DNA of 26,572 bases from an uncultured Propionibacteriaceae bacterium (GTDB lineage Bacteria > Actinomycetota > Actinomycetes > Propionibacteriales > Propionibacteriaceae). The stretch lies in NCBI GenBank assembly GCA_937965785.1, contig CALCKT010000052.1, forward strand, positions 1-26,572. Reading direction: 5' to 3'. How positions within the stretch are numbered: the first letter of the stretch is position 1; each line of letters starts with the position of its first letter. Under the pieces are notes generated by a model. The model had not been told where the DNA came from and made no database searches. It saw only the letters and a program-made list of their open reading frames with translations. Positions 6,521 to 14,736 of the stretch are shown here, piece by piece. A program made the translations under genes and the position numbers.

Positions 6521-8800
6521 ATGGAGCAGCAGGATCAGCAGCCGGTGCCCGAACCGGAGAAGAAGCGCAAAGGCGCATCGAAACGCCCGAAGTCCCGCGT
6601 CCGGAAGATTCTGATGAGGACCGGGTTGGCGATGCTCGTGTTGTTCCTCGTCGCGAGTCTGGCAGGTGTGGGTGCCTTCCTGTACCTGTACGCGACGACG
6701 AAGCTGCCTGACCCGAACAGCGACTTCACCACCAACACCACCTTCATCTACTACAACGACGAGCAGGAGCAGCTCGGCTCCCTCGCCGTGCAGAACCGCG
6801 TCACCCTCGAATACGACCAGATGCCGCAGGTGATGAAGAACGCAGTGGTGGCGGCCGAGAACTCCACCTTCTTCAGCGATCCGGGGTTCTCCCTGCCCGG
6901 TATGTTCCGCGGCCTGTGGACCATCGCCCGCGGTGGTGACGTGCAGGGCGGTTCCACCATCACCCAGCAGTACATCAAGATCCTCTACCTGAGTTCCGAA
7001 CGCACCGCGGGCCGCAAGATCCGGGAGTTGATCCTCGCCATGAAGATGGGCCGGGAGGTGTCGAAGGAGAAGATCCTGGAGGGCTACCTCAACACCATCT
7101 ACTTCGGCCGGGGCGCCTACGGCATCGAGGCGGCCTCCAAGTCGTACTTCCTGAAGTCGGCCTCCGAACTCAACCTGTCCGAGGCCGCCACCCTCGCCGC
7201 CATCCTCAACAACCCCGCCGGCCTCAACCCGTCCGCTGGTGAGAAGAGCAGGGAACGGCTCCTGGGCCGCTACCAGTACGTGCTCGACCAGATGCTGGAG
7301 AACAACTACATCACTCAGGCCGAGCACGCCGCGGCCCGCCCGGCCCTCCCCGAGTTCCCCGAGGTGCCCGTCTCCGATCGCTACGGCGGCCCCAAGGGAT
7401 TCCTGGTGGCCCAGGTGGAGCAGGAACTGTCGAACCTCGGTTACAGCGACGCCGAGGTGCAGGGCGGCGGCCTCAAGGTGATCACCACCCTCGACAAGAA
7501 CATGCAGGACGCCGCCGTTGCCACCGCGCAGAAGTACACGGAGGAGGCCGCGACCAAGGCGAAACCCCAGCAGGACGCGTCCCAACTGCATGTCGCGATC
7601 TCGTCGGTCGACACCGCCACCGGCGGGGTCCTGGCGATGTACGGCGGCCCCGACTACACCAGGGACTCCCGCAACTGGTCGACGACGCCGCGTCCGGCCG
7701 CTTCCACGTTCAAGACGTTCGCGACGGTGGCGGGCCTGCGCAACGGATACTCCCTGGACAGCACCCTCAAGGGCGACACCTTCACCCCGCGCGGCGACGG
7801 CGTCCCGATCCGCAACGAGTTCAGCGAGCAGTACGGCAACGTGACGTTGCGCAAGGCCGTCGCCGAGTCCATCAACACGGCATTCGTCGACATGACCGAA
7901 TCCATGAAGGACGGGGCTTCGGAGGTGATCCAGGCCGCCAACGACGCGGGCGCGCCGAGCGGGGCCGGATGGGACGCCAACAACCGTATCGCCCTGGGGG
8001 CCGCGGAGGTCAGCCCGCTGAACATGGCGAACGCCTACGCCACCCTCGCGGACTCCGGGAAACGCAAGGAAGCCCATTTCGTGGCGAAGGTGATCGACCG
8101 CAACGGAAACACCATCTACGAGGCGAAGAACGAGGGCACCCGGGCCATCGAGGAGAACGTGGCGGCAAACGTCACCGACGCCCTGACCTCCGTGGTCGAG
8201 GAGGGCACCGGTTCGAAGGCGTCGGAACTGAACCGGCCCGTCGCCGGCAAGACCGGAACCAACGGCGTCGGTGATTCCATCACCTCCGCCTGGTTCGTCG
8301 GCTACACCCGGCAGATCTCGACGGCGGTCATGTACGTCGCGGGTGACTCCGGCAACGAGAACCTCGACGCCTACAAACGCCCGCAGGACAAGACCTTCTT
8401 CGGTTCCACGTACCCGTTGATGACCTGGGTGGAGTACATGAAGACCGCCACCAAGGGGCAGGAGGTCAAGCAGTTCGACAAGGCCAAACCGATCCAGGGG
8501 AAGTCGTTGGCGCCGTCGGAGGCCCCCAGCCAGAGCGCCCAATCCACCGGGAGTGCGCAACCCACCGAGAGTGCGCAACCCACCCAGGAATCGTCGCCCG
8601 GGGGGCGGTCCGCCTCCGAACCCACGGATTCGGGTCGTTCCACGCCCTCCGCGCAGCCGACCCGGACCAAGTCGCAGGCCCCCACCTCCCAGCCGACCGA
8701 CGGCAGGGGCACGTCCCAACCGACGGGCGGGGACAAACCGACTAACCCCGGTGACGAAGAACGAGGCCCCAGCGGCGGCCGGCAGAGCAACGGCGGGTGA
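6521..8800 (+). CDS. ponA: class A penicillin-binding protein (transglycosylase/transpeptidase)
   Basis: This bifunctional peptidoglycan synthase has 759 residues. It polymerises lipid II into glycan strands and cross-links the peptides outside the membrane. A basic cytoplasmic tail (1-33) leads to one membrane helix (about 36-57). The GT51 transglycosylase has its catalytic Glu at E113 in AAENSTFF, where most family members have EDxxF, followed by GGSTITQQ and the GYLNTIYFG block. The transpeptidase has S395 of STFK, SIN at 450-452 and KTG at 577-579, so both activities look intact. The last 110 residues are a low-complexity Ser/Pro/Thr/Gln/Gly tail with repeated SAQPTES-like units; no PASTA domain is seen. 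The downstream GT87-like gene is the same neighbour that ponA1 has in mycobacteria. Confidence 0.96.
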   Translation: MEQQDQQPVPEPEKKRKGASKRPKSRVRKILMRTGLAMLVLFLVASLAGVGAFLYLYATTKLPDPNSDFTTNTTFIYYNDEQEQLGSLAVQNRVTLEYDQMPQVMKNAVVAAENSTFFSDPGFSLPGMFRGLWTIARGGDVQGGSTITQQYIKILYLSSERTAGRKIRELILAMKMGREVSKEKILEGYLNTIYFGRGAYGIEAASKSYFLKSASELNLSEAATLAAILNNPAGLNPSAGEKSRERLLGRYQYVLDQMLENNYITQAEHAAARPALPEFPEVPVSDRYGGPKGFLVAQVEQELSNLGYSDAEVQGGGLKVITTLDKNMQDAAVATAQKYTEEAATKAKPQQDASQLHVAISSVDTATGGVLAMYGGPDYTRDSRNWSTTPRPAASTFKTFATVAGLRNGYSLDSTLKGDTFTPRGDGVPIRNEFSEQYGNVTLRKAVAESINTAFVDMTESMKDGASEVIQAANDAGAPSGAGWDANNRIALGAAEVSPLNMANAYATLADSGKRKEAHFVAKVIDRNGNTIYEAKNEGTRAIEENVAANVTDALTSVVEEGTGSKASELNRPVAGKTGTNGVGDSITSAWFVGYTRQISTAVMYVAGDSGNENLDAYKRPQDKTFFGSTYPLMTWVEYMKTATKGQEVKQFDKAKPIQGKSLAPSEAPSQSAQSTGSAQPTESAQPTQESSPGGRSASEPTDSGRSTPSAQPTRTKSQAPTSQPTDGRGTSQPTGGDKPTNPGDEERGPSGGRQSNGG

Positions 8801-8807
8801 TTCGGGC

Positions 8808-8824
8808 AGCGGGGATTTCCCGCT
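8808..8824 (+). terminator. weak hairpin after ponA
   Basis: AGCGGG and CCCGCT flank a GATTT loop, followed by TCCTCG. The stem is only 6 bp and there is no T-tract, so it may only pause transcription before the next gene. Confidence 0.3.
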
Positions 8825-8855
8825 TCCTCGTCCGGACCGTTGCCTGCGCAGCCTC

Positions 8856-8861
8856 TAAGGT
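8856..8861 (+). promoter_or_regulatory. -10 box upstream of the GT87-like gene
   Basis: TAAGGT lies 6 nt before ATG 8868, again a leaderless spacing. It suggests the gene has a promoter separate from ponA. Confidence 0.45.
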
Positions 8862-8867
8862 GTTCGC

Positions 8868-10250
8868 ATGAACAGTGCGCTGCTGGAGGGGCTCGGCGGG
8901 CCGGTTGGGCGTTACGCCCGGCGTTCGGGTCCCTGGTTCGACCCGCTGCCGTGGTCGTTGCTGGTGGCGACGGTGCTGTTCGTGGTCTGTTCGCTGAGGC
9001 AGATACCGTGCGTCCAGACCTCCGAGGACGTCCGGGTCAACGCGTTCATCGTGCTCTGCTACTCGGATGTGCCGCTGGCGTGGACGAACAGCGGGTTCGC
9101 GCTCGGCGCCCACCCCCTCAACGGCGGGCAGATGCAGTACCCGCCGCTGCTCGGCCTGCTGCTGTTCCTCGCGATCGGGATCTCCAGCCTGCTCGGGGCC
9201 CCCGTCGGTGCGTCGCTGGGGGTGCAGGCCCAGCTCGACGGGGCGCAGGTGTTCTACGCCGTCTGCATGGTGCTGCTGTTCGCATGTTTCCTGCTGTGGG
9301 TGCTGTGCCAGGTCTTCATGGGACGCGACTCGCGGGGTGGCCGGTACCGTTCCTGGGACGGCATGTGGCTGGCGGCCTCTCCCGTGGTCCTGGCCTCGGG
9401 GCTGGTTTCGTGGGACCTGTTCGCGGTCTCGCTGGCCGCCGCCGGGCTGCTGCTGTTCTCCAAGGGGCGGCTGGTGTGGTCGGGGATCGTGCTCGGGCTC
9501 GCGGTTGGCGCGGGTCTGATGGCGATCGCGGTGGTGTTTGCCGTGGCCCTGGCCCTCGCGTTGCACACCCGCTCCGCGCAGGTGGGGAAATTCCTGGGAG
9601 CCGCGGCGACAACCGTCGTGCTGCTGCACCTGCCGTTTCTGATCCTGAACTGGGAGGCCGTCGCCGGGTACTACCAGGGTGAGGCCACGAGGAACCTGTC
9701 CTACGGGTCGCTGTTCTATCTGGGGCACCTGTTCGGCTGGGAGGTGCGGGCTGCGGGGTCGCTGGGACTGATGCTGACGGCGCTGCTGCTGGTGGTCGTG
9801 GCGGCTTGGTTCTACCTGCGGGGACACAGGCCGCGCGTCGGCACCCTGGTGGTGTTGTTCGTGTTCCCGACGGCGCTGTTCGGCGCCACCTACGCCCCCC
9901 AGACCGCGTTGTGGCTGCTGTTGGCGCTGCTGGTGGGGCGTCCCGGCCGTCCGGAGTGGGTGGCCTTCACCGCCACCCAGGTGATCTACTGGGCCGCGAT
10001 CTGGGGGTATCTGGCCGGGCATCTCAACTCGAACCCGAACATCTATTTCACCGCCATCATCCTGCGGGTCGTCGTGGAGTGCTGGATTTTCCTCTCCTGT
10101 CTGCGCGACGCCGCCGATCCGGGTCGCGACCCGCTGCGCACCCCGCAGGCAGCCGACCCGATCGGTGGGGTGCTGAACGAGGTCGCAGGCTCGGTGGCTA
10201 CCCGTTCCCTGGCGCGTTCGGGTGGTCGTGGATCCCCTTGTTCAGGATGA
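8868..10250 (+). CDS. polytopic membrane protein, GT87-like (Rv0051 type)
   Basis: The protein has 460 residues and roughly 10 hydrophobic segments, starting with WSLLVATVLFVVCSL. The pattern (an extracytoplasmic loop with GGQMQYPPLLG, many helices, then a WDLFAVSLAAAGL segment) resembles the GT87/DUF2029 mannosyltransferase-like membrane proteins that use polyprenyl-phosphate sugars. Position supports this, since mycobacteria have a conserved membrane protein (Rv0051) directly after ponA1. The sugar donor and acceptor are unknown; a role in cell-envelope polysaccharide assembly is inference. The C-terminal tail after about residue 420 is polar. Its last 53 nt overlap the 3' end of the convergent hipA gene, so the natural end may have been altered when hipBA arrived. 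Confidence 0.8.
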   Translation: MNSALLEGLGGPVGRYARRSGPWFDPLPWSLLVATVLFVVCSLRQIPCVQTSEDVRVNAFIVLCYSDVPLAWTNSGFALGAHPLNGGQMQYPPLLGLLLFLAIGISSLLGAPVGASLGVQAQLDGAQVFYAVCMVLLFACFLLWVLCQVFMGRDSRGGRYRSWDGMWLAASPVVLASGLVSWDLFAVSLAAAGLLLFSKGRLVWSGIVLGLAVGAGLMAIAVVFAVALALALHTRSAQVGKFLGAAATTVVLLHLPFLILNWEAVAGYYQGEATRNLSYGSLFYLGHLFGWEVRAAGSLGLMLTALLLVVVAAWFYLRGHRPRVGTLVVLFVFPTALFGATYAPQTALWLLLALLVGRPGRPEWVAFTATQVIYWAAIWGYLAGHLNSNPNIYFTAIILRVVVECWIFLSCLRDAADPGRDPLRTPQAADPIGGVLNEVAGSVATRSLARSGGRGSPCSG

Positions 10251-11439
10251 TGTTTCGAAGAGACCTGGCCTGATGGGCCGTCAGCCTCACATGCTCAAGA
10301 GCCGAAGCCCAGTTGTCCTCAACGGCGGCCACACACTGATCGACGATTTCTGTGGCCTCGGTGAATGACAGACGGTAGGTCGGTGCGCAACGGACGAGCC
10401 CTTTCAACGTCGACGCTCGTTGACCTTCGCGTCCGTAGGCCATGGCCTGGTTGCTGTCCCAGCCCGGGGAACGGCAGGGATCGATGTCAAAAGCCGGCGA
10501 AAGTCTCAAGTGCCTGCCGTTCCAGAGGGCCGCGTGGTTGCGTGCGTGGTCATCACTGTTCCCGAGCACGATGTTGGCGGCAATCCTGCGGAAGAGATCT
10601 CGCCCAACGCGGGCCGGATCGTTTCCGTGGCTTGTCAGAACGTCCAGCAGATCGGGATAGGTTGCGTAGCGGCCGAACATCTCATCCAGGTTGAGCATGG
10701 TCAGTCCGGATACCGTCATGAACCGCAGCCCGCCCTCGGCGCGATCAAAACGTCGCACCAGCAGAACATCACGACCTCGGACCTCGGTGAGCTTGAAGTC
10801 TACCGTGTCGATACCCATTCGCCGGGCCAAGAACAGGGCGAGCGCTTCATGCCGCATGGCAGGACGCCGATCGGTGGTTGAGGAGAACTTCGCAATCCAG
10901 TGGAGGTCGCCCTCGGTCAAGGTCGCCTTGGGACGTGCTCCTCCGATGCTGGTGCCATGGGCAAAGGCGGCTTCCAGGGTCCGCGGTAGCGGATCTCCTC
11001 TCTGGAGACGTTCAGTGGCCTCGTCCAGATCTGCCAGGCTGGCCGAATCACTGCGATCGACATAGACCGTTGGTGACTCTTGGAAGTCGAGTGCCCCGAA
11101 GCGATCGGAACTTGACTCCCTCATGTAGGTCATCATCGACAGCTCTGCCGGGTCGCCGGACGTGCCGGATCGCCCGGTGAGCCGCTGCAGGATGACGTGT
11201 TGCCCCCACGCATCCGGCAGGGCGTCCCGCAAAGCCCCGTGGAGGGTCAAGCCGTTCGGCAGAGGCGCGGCCCCCTGCCTCAGGGGTATCCCGTACAGGG
11301 GAATCGCATCAGGGTTTTCCACATAACTGCGACCGTAGTTGAAGCGGTGATGGCCATGTTGCTCCTCCACCGCGCCGCATACAATCGGCGTGCTGGCACC
11401 TGGCAACCAGGCCCAGACGTACAGGCGTTCAGAAGTCAT
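10198..11439 (-). CDS. hipA: HipA-family serine/threonine kinase toxin
   Basis: This is a HipA-like kinase of 413 residues from ATG 11439. In the well-studied member, HipA phosphorylates glutamyl-tRNA synthetase and stops growth; the target of this one is not known. The N-terminal HipA domain contains GLTLHGALRDALPDAWG. The kinase core shows the Gly-rich SIGGARPKA loop, the catalytic NSDDHARNH block (about 294-302), and AFDIDP in place of the DFG motif. All residues needed for kinase activity appear present. ATG 11439 overlaps the end of hipB by 11 nt; TTG 11445 is possible. The order hipB-hipA with overlap is the classic operon and gives autoregulation. The gene runs convergent into, and overlaps, the GT87-like gene. 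Its G+C is lower than that of its neighbours. Confidence 0.95.
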   Translation of the reverse strand: MTSERLYVWAWLPGASTPIVCGAVEEQHGHHRFNYGRSYVENPDAIPLYGIPLRQGAAPLPNGLTLHGALRDALPDAWGQHVILQRLTGRSGTSGDPAELSMMTYMRESSSDRFGALDFQESPTVYVDRSDSASLADLDEATERLQRGDPLPRTLEAAFAHGTSIGGARPKATLTEGDLHWIAKFSSTTDRRPAMRHEALALFLARRMGIDTVDFKLTEVRGRDVLLVRRFDRAEGGLRFMTVSGLTMLNLDEMFGRYATYPDLLDVLTSHGNDPARVGRDLFRRIAANIVLGNSDDHARNHAALWNGRHLRLSPAFDIDPCRSPGWDSNQAMAYGREGQRASTLKGLVRCAPTYRLSFTEATEIVDQCVAAVEDNWASALEHVRLTAHQARSLRNIILNKGIHDHPNAPGNG

Positions 11440-11761
11440 CGTCAACCTCGGTGTCGGGATCCACCCTGCCCGGCAGAAGGGCGATGAGGTCTTGGCTGAG
11501 TTTGTTCAGACGGGAGAGTTCAACGGGGTCGGGAGTGAACAGCGGGAGCCGGAGTGCTGCGTAGACGTTGAAGAGGTTTCCCACCGACACGCTGGGCGTA
11601 CCGCGCTCGATCGCAGCGACGGTGTATCGCGTGCATCCCGCACGCGCGCCCAGTTCCTCAAGGGTCCAGCCCATGGCGACGCGTTTTCGCCGCACGTTGG
11701 CTCCCATCAGTTCGGCAGCCTCGCGTGCGTACGGCGTGAATTCAACAGCCCTGCGTCCCAT
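11429..11761 (-). CDS. hipB: HipB-like XRE-family antitoxin
   Basis: The protein has 110 residues. A Cro/C1-type helix-turn-helix covers about residues 20-75: NVRRKRVAMGWTLEELGARAG then CTRYTVAAIERG. An acidic tail (PDTEVDDDF) follows. By family it binds HipA, neutralises it and represses the operon. Its ATG at 11761 lies 7 nt after TAAAAT, with no Shine-Dalgarno, so a leaderless mRNA is likely. It overlaps hipA, as expected for co-translated partners. The operator should lie in the AT-rich stretch just upstream. Confidence 0.93.
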   Translation of the reverse strand: MGRRAVEFTPYAREAAELMGANVRRKRVAMGWTLEELGARAGCTRYTVAAIERGTPSVSVGNLFNVYAALRLPLFTPDPVELSRLNKLSQDLIALLPGRVDPDTEVDDDF

Positions 11762-11768
11762 GTTGAAT

Positions 11769-11774
11769 ATTTTA
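11769..11774 (-). promoter_or_regulatory. -10 box of the hipBA operon
   Basis: TAAAAT on the minus strand lies 7 nt before the hipB ATG, in the only AT-rich patch nearby. The -35 (TGATCT at 11797-11792, 17 nt spacing) is weak, as expected for a promoter controlled by HipB. Confidence 0.45.
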
Positions 11775-11864
11775 TGCTCAGCCTAGGGGAAAGATCATGG
11801 TATTCAACAATCCCTGGCCATTGTGGGTGGCCTTCACCGTCGGCCTGATCGGCTGTGGTGCCCG

Positions 11865-12890
11865 TCAGTTCCAGACGAGTTCGTCGCAGGTGGTGGTGGT
11901 CTGGCGGGCGGTGACGGGGATCTCGTCGCCGACCTCGACCCCGGCGCTCGAGCCCCCGACGAACACCATGGAGGCGTGCATGTGCGGGGGTTCCGCGAAG
12001 GGGCGTTTGCGACCCGCGATGTTGAACGGCGACCTTGAGATCCCGGCGGCGTCCAGGATGCCCTGCGCCAGGCTCACGCCCCGCTGCCGCAGCGACCTGG
12101 CCGGCGACGGTGCCGAAAGCGCGATCCCGTGGGAGGTGCCGCCGCTGACGATCACCAGCCAGCCGTCGCGGGGGGCTCGGGACTGGTTGTAGCCGTAGCG
12201 GGCACCGCGGGTTACGCGGTGCACGTCGAGGACGGTGGCGGTGGTTCTCAGGGTCTGCGGGGCCCCCAGCCACAGCCGGGTTCCCATCCGCATCCGGGTC
12301 TGCACGCCCAGCTGGGTGCGGAGCCTGCGGTAGTCGTTCACCCCCAGGTGGGAAACCCACACCGCGCCCCGCTGGTGGGCGACGGCCGCGGATGCGAGCT
12401 GTTTGGCCTCCGACAGCTGTCCCCTCAGCGGCAGGTGCATGGTCCAGCCCTCGAATCCCAGCTTCCCGGCATCCACCGAGGCGATCTCCTGCGGGCTGAT
12501 GCCGTGCCTGCGCATCGACGTCATGAGTTCCACCACCACCCGGGTTCCCGGGTGCGTGGTGCGCAGCTCGTCGAGGTCGGTGAGGCGGGAGACGACGGTG
12601 ATGACGCGGGGATCGTCGAGCAGGGCCGTGGCGGTCTCGTCGAAGGGACGCCACGGGCCGAGGACGATCACGTCGCGCGACCATCCCGCCTCCCGCACCG
12701 CCGTGACCTCGTGGGCGGTGCCGACGGCCAGGCAGTCGTTGTTGAAACGTCCGGTCTCGCGGGCCAGCACATCCAGTCCGAGGCCGTAGCCGTTGCCCTT
12801 GGCGACGGGCACCAGCCCCGGGAACTCCTCTTGGACGTGCTTTACGTGGTCGCGCCAGGCGCGGGTGTCGATGTTCAGCTTGAGGGTCAT
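11865..12890 (-). CDS. alanine-racemase-like PLP protein
   Basis: The protein has 341 residues and belongs to the fold-type III PLP enzymes related to alanine racemase. The PLP lysine is K31 in VAKGNGYG, after an IDTRAW start. The C-terminal beta-domain has RYGYNQS, where the catalytic Tyr is expected, but the usual GYADG block is replaced by SGGTSHG. The activity may therefore differ from a standard racemase. The gene begins 1 nt after the femX stop (12892), so the two are surely co-transcribed and probably coupled. Pairing with a FemX bridge enzyme suggests it supplies or recycles an amino acid for peptidoglycan cross-bridges, or acts on the cell wall. This is inference. The main biosynthetic alr would be elsewhere in the genome. 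Confidence 0.85.
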   Translation of the reverse strand: MTLKLNIDTRAWRDHVKHVQEEFPGLVPVAKGNGYGLGLDVLARETGRFNNDCLAVGTAHEVTAVREAGWSRDVIVLGPWRPFDETATALLDDPRVITVVSRLTDLDELRTTHPGTRVVVELMTSMRRHGISPQEIASVDAGKLGFEGWTMHLPLRGQLSEAKQLASAAVAHQRGAVWVSHLGVNDYRRLRTQLGVQTRMRMGTRLWLGAPQTLRTTATVLDVHRVTRGARYGYNQSRAPRDGWLVIVSGGTSHGIALSAPSPARSLRQRGVSLAQGILDAAGISRSPFNIAGRKRPFAEPPHMHASMVFVGGSSAGVEVGDEIPVTARQTTTTCDELVWN

Positions 12891-12891
12891 G

Positions 12892-14019
12892 TCACCGCCG
12901 CTTCAGGTACTGCTGGAAAGCGAAATGGAGGAACGAGTTGATGGGTTTGTCCCATTCCCCGAGGTAGGCGACGGCCTCGCCTCCCGTGCCGACCTTGAAC
13001 TGGATGAGCCCCAGCTCCGGGTCATCGGCCGCCAACCCCTCGGTGATGCCGCGCAGATCGTAGATGGTGGCCCCGGCGTCGCGGGCGTCGCGGATCATGC
13101 GCCACTGGATGGCGTTGGAGCCACGGACCTCGCGTTTCGCGGTGGTGGAGGCGCCGTAGGAGTACCAGGCGTGGGTGCCGATGCGGATGAAGGTGGTGGC
13201 CGCCACCAGGTCGCCCTCGTGTTCGGCGAGGTAGACGCGCATCCGGTCGGGTTCCTCGGTGTTGAGGGCGTCCCACATGGTTTCGAAGTAGGGCAGCCCG
13301 CGTCCGGTGAAGTGGTCGCGTTCGGCGGTTTCCAGGTAGATGTGGTGGAACCGGGCCAGGTCGGCGCGCTCACCCCGGGTGACCGTCACACCCAGCTTGT
13401 CGGCCTTCTTGATGTTGCGGCGCCACAGCTGGTTCATGCCCTTGAGCAGCTGCTCGTCGCTCAGGGCCGTGCCCTCGGCATCCGTCAGGCGCAGCTGGTA
13501 GTTGAATTTCGGCTGCCCGGCGGCGAAGCCGTGGCCCTCCGCCTGGGGTTGCCAGCCGAGATGGTCCAGGGTCCGCAGCACCCGGGTGCCGACCAGTGTG
13601 GTCTCGTCGGGGGTGGCCTGCGACAAGGCGGTGATCCCGGGGTCGGCGATGGCCGCCTTCACCGTCGGCGCCAGCCAGCGATGATGCACCACGGTCGGGC
13701 CGATCCGCACGGCGAACGCCTTGTTGCGGCGGGCATGGGCGACGAGCGCCTCCAAGTGGGCGTCGATGTCGGGGCGGTCCCAGTCGAGGACGGGACCCTC
13801 CGGCAGGTAGGCCAGGTAGCGGGGCAGTTTCGGAAGCTGCCGGTACAGGACGAGCCCCACGCCGGTGAGGGTGTCGCCGTCGAAGAAACCAACGGATTCG
13901 GAACGCCACTCCGGTTTCGCCTTCCCCCACGCGGGAAGCTGCAGGAAACTCGCCTGACCACGAGCCGCCACGAAGGCGAGGTGCTCGTCGGCGCTGATCG
14001 TCTTGACGGTGATGCTCAC
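12892..14019 (-). CDS. femX: FemX/FemAB-family peptidoglycan bridge aminoacyltransferase
   Basis: The protein has 375 residues. FemABX enzymes use aminoacyl-tRNA to add residues to the lipid II peptide, building the cross-bridge. The two GNAT-like halves are visible: FLQLPAWGKAK with YLAYLPEGPVLDW early, and WYSYGAST then NAIQWRMIRDA with IYDLRGI late. The segment NQLWRRNIKKADKLGVTV is typical of the family's substrate-binding part. No signal peptide or membrane helix is present, so it is cytoplasmic. It starts with GTG 14019, preceded by TAGGTT at 6 nt, so the mRNA is probably leaderless. It is the first gene of a two-gene operon with the alanine-racemase-like gene. The amino acid added cannot be read from the sequence. 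Confidence 0.93.
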   Translation of the reverse strand: MSITVKTISADEHLAFVAARGQASFLQLPAWGKAKPEWRSESVGFFDGDTLTGVGLVLYRQLPKLPRYLAYLPEGPVLDWDRPDIDAHLEALVAHARRNKAFAVRIGPTVVHHRWLAPTVKAAIADPGITALSQATPDETTLVGTRVLRTLDHLGWQPQAEGHGFAAGQPKFNYQLRLTDAEGTALSDEQLLKGMNQLWRRNIKKADKLGVTVTRGERADLARFHHIYLETAERDHFTGRGLPYFETMWDALNTEEPDRMRVYLAEHEGDLVAATTFIRIGTHAWYSYGASTTAKREVRGSNAIQWRMIRDARDAGATIYDLRGITEGLAADDPELGLIQFKVGTGGEAVAYLGEWDKPINSFLHFAFQQYLKRR

Positions 14020-14025
14020 AACTAC

Positions 14026-14031
14026 AACCTA
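14026..14031 (-). promoter_or_regulatory. -10 box upstream of femX
   Basis: TAGGTT on the minus strand lies 6 nt before GTG 14019. The same hexamer and spacing precede the transporter gene at 19810. Confidence 0.5.
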
Positions 14032-14086
14032 CCGGCTGTGGTGGGTTCACATTGCGGGCTCCCCCGGCTGTGGGCCTGGGGGCAAA

Positions 14087-14136
14087 GGTCGAGCCGGACC
14101 GAGTCTCTGTCGTGTATGGTCCGGCTCAACCAGCTT
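14087..14136. terminator. hairpin made from a dispersed-repeat fragment
   Basis: GGTCGAGCCGGACC (14087-14100) pairs with GGTCCGGCTCAACC (14118-14131) with one wobble or mismatch and a 17-nt loop. The second arm belongs to the same CCGGCTCAACCAGCTT family as the elements at 3.3-3.6 kb. It begins right after the DUF4282 stop and probably ends that transcript. Confidence 0.55.
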
Positions 14137-14618
14137 TACTCGGGCTCACCTGACACGGCCCGATGCGTCTCCAGTATCGCACGGATCGCGGCCAAGGTGG
14201 TAAAGAAGCCGAGGGGAGCCAGGAAAAGTGCGACAACGATGAGCAGCGCGTTCTGGCTGGTGAGCCCCATGACGAGGATCGCGACCGCCAGGAGGGCCGC
14301 CGTGACGGTTCCGAGCAGGTAGGCCGTTTTGATGGCGGCGGCGCTCAAGCGGTGTTTGAAGCCGAAGTCGAACAGCGCGGCGAAGAAGTTGTTCGGGCTC
14401 GGCGGAACCTGCGGTGGCTGCTGGAGCGGGGGCGCGGACTGGCCCATGGGTCCGCCCGGGGAGGGGGAGGGAGGCAGGCCCTGCGGGGAGGCGTTGGAGG
14501 CCGCCTGTTGGCTCCAGGTGTCCGTGGCCTGCGGGTCCCAGATGTTCCCGGTGGGCTGTGACTGCTCCCACACGTTTCCCTGCTGGTCGCCGCTGTAGGG
14601 GTACTGCGGACTGCTCAT
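14136..14618 (-). CDS. DUF4282 membrane protein
   Basis: The protein has 160 residues. The first 80 are a disordered Gln/Pro/Ser-rich cytoplasmic tail. FFAALFDFGFKHR follows, the hallmark start of DUF4282, then two membrane helices (AYLLGTVTAALLAVAILVMG and ALLIVVALFLAPLGFFTTL). Function is unknown for the family. I start at ATG 14618 because AGAGGA lies 7 nt upstream; the frame opens further upstream at 14636 but that start has no ribosome site. The gene sits between hppA and femX, all on the minus strand, each with its own terminator, so it is probably expressed alone. Confidence 0.85.
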   Translation of the reverse strand: MSSPQYPYSGDQQGNVWEQSQPTGNIWDPQATDTWSQQAASNASPQGLPPSPSPGGPMGQSAPPLQQPPQVPPSPNNFFAALFDFGFKHRLSAAAIKTAYLLGTVTAALLAVAILVMGLTSQNALLIVVALFLAPLGFFTTLAAIRAILETHRAVSGEPE

Positions 14619-14690
14619 GATGGTTCCTCTCCACACGGGCGCACTCGGTCACCGACCACTCTTGCACATTCCCGCTCCGGAACGGACGGA

Positions 14691-14725
14691 GGGTGGGGCC
14701 GGGGTGTCGGTTCCCGGCCCCACCC
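14691..14725 (-). terminator. terminator hairpin of the pyrophosphatase gene
   Basis: GGGTGGGGCCGGG (14691-14703) and CCCGGCCCCACCC (14713-14725) are perfect 13-bp arms with a 9-nt loop, 11 nt beyond the hppA stop. There is no T-tract, which is common in high-GC actinobacteria. Confidence 0.75.
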
Positions 14726-14736
14726 GTCGCGGTCCC

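Noticed and set aside
6500..8719. 739-residue minus-strand frame opposite ponA
   Set aside because: It is the shadow of ponA with Gly/Arg/Val/Leu-biased composition and no recognisable domain.
8742..10022. 426-residue minus-strand frame opposite the GT87-like gene
   Set aside because: It is a Gln/Arg/Pro/His-rich shadow; the plus strand encodes a clear membrane protein.
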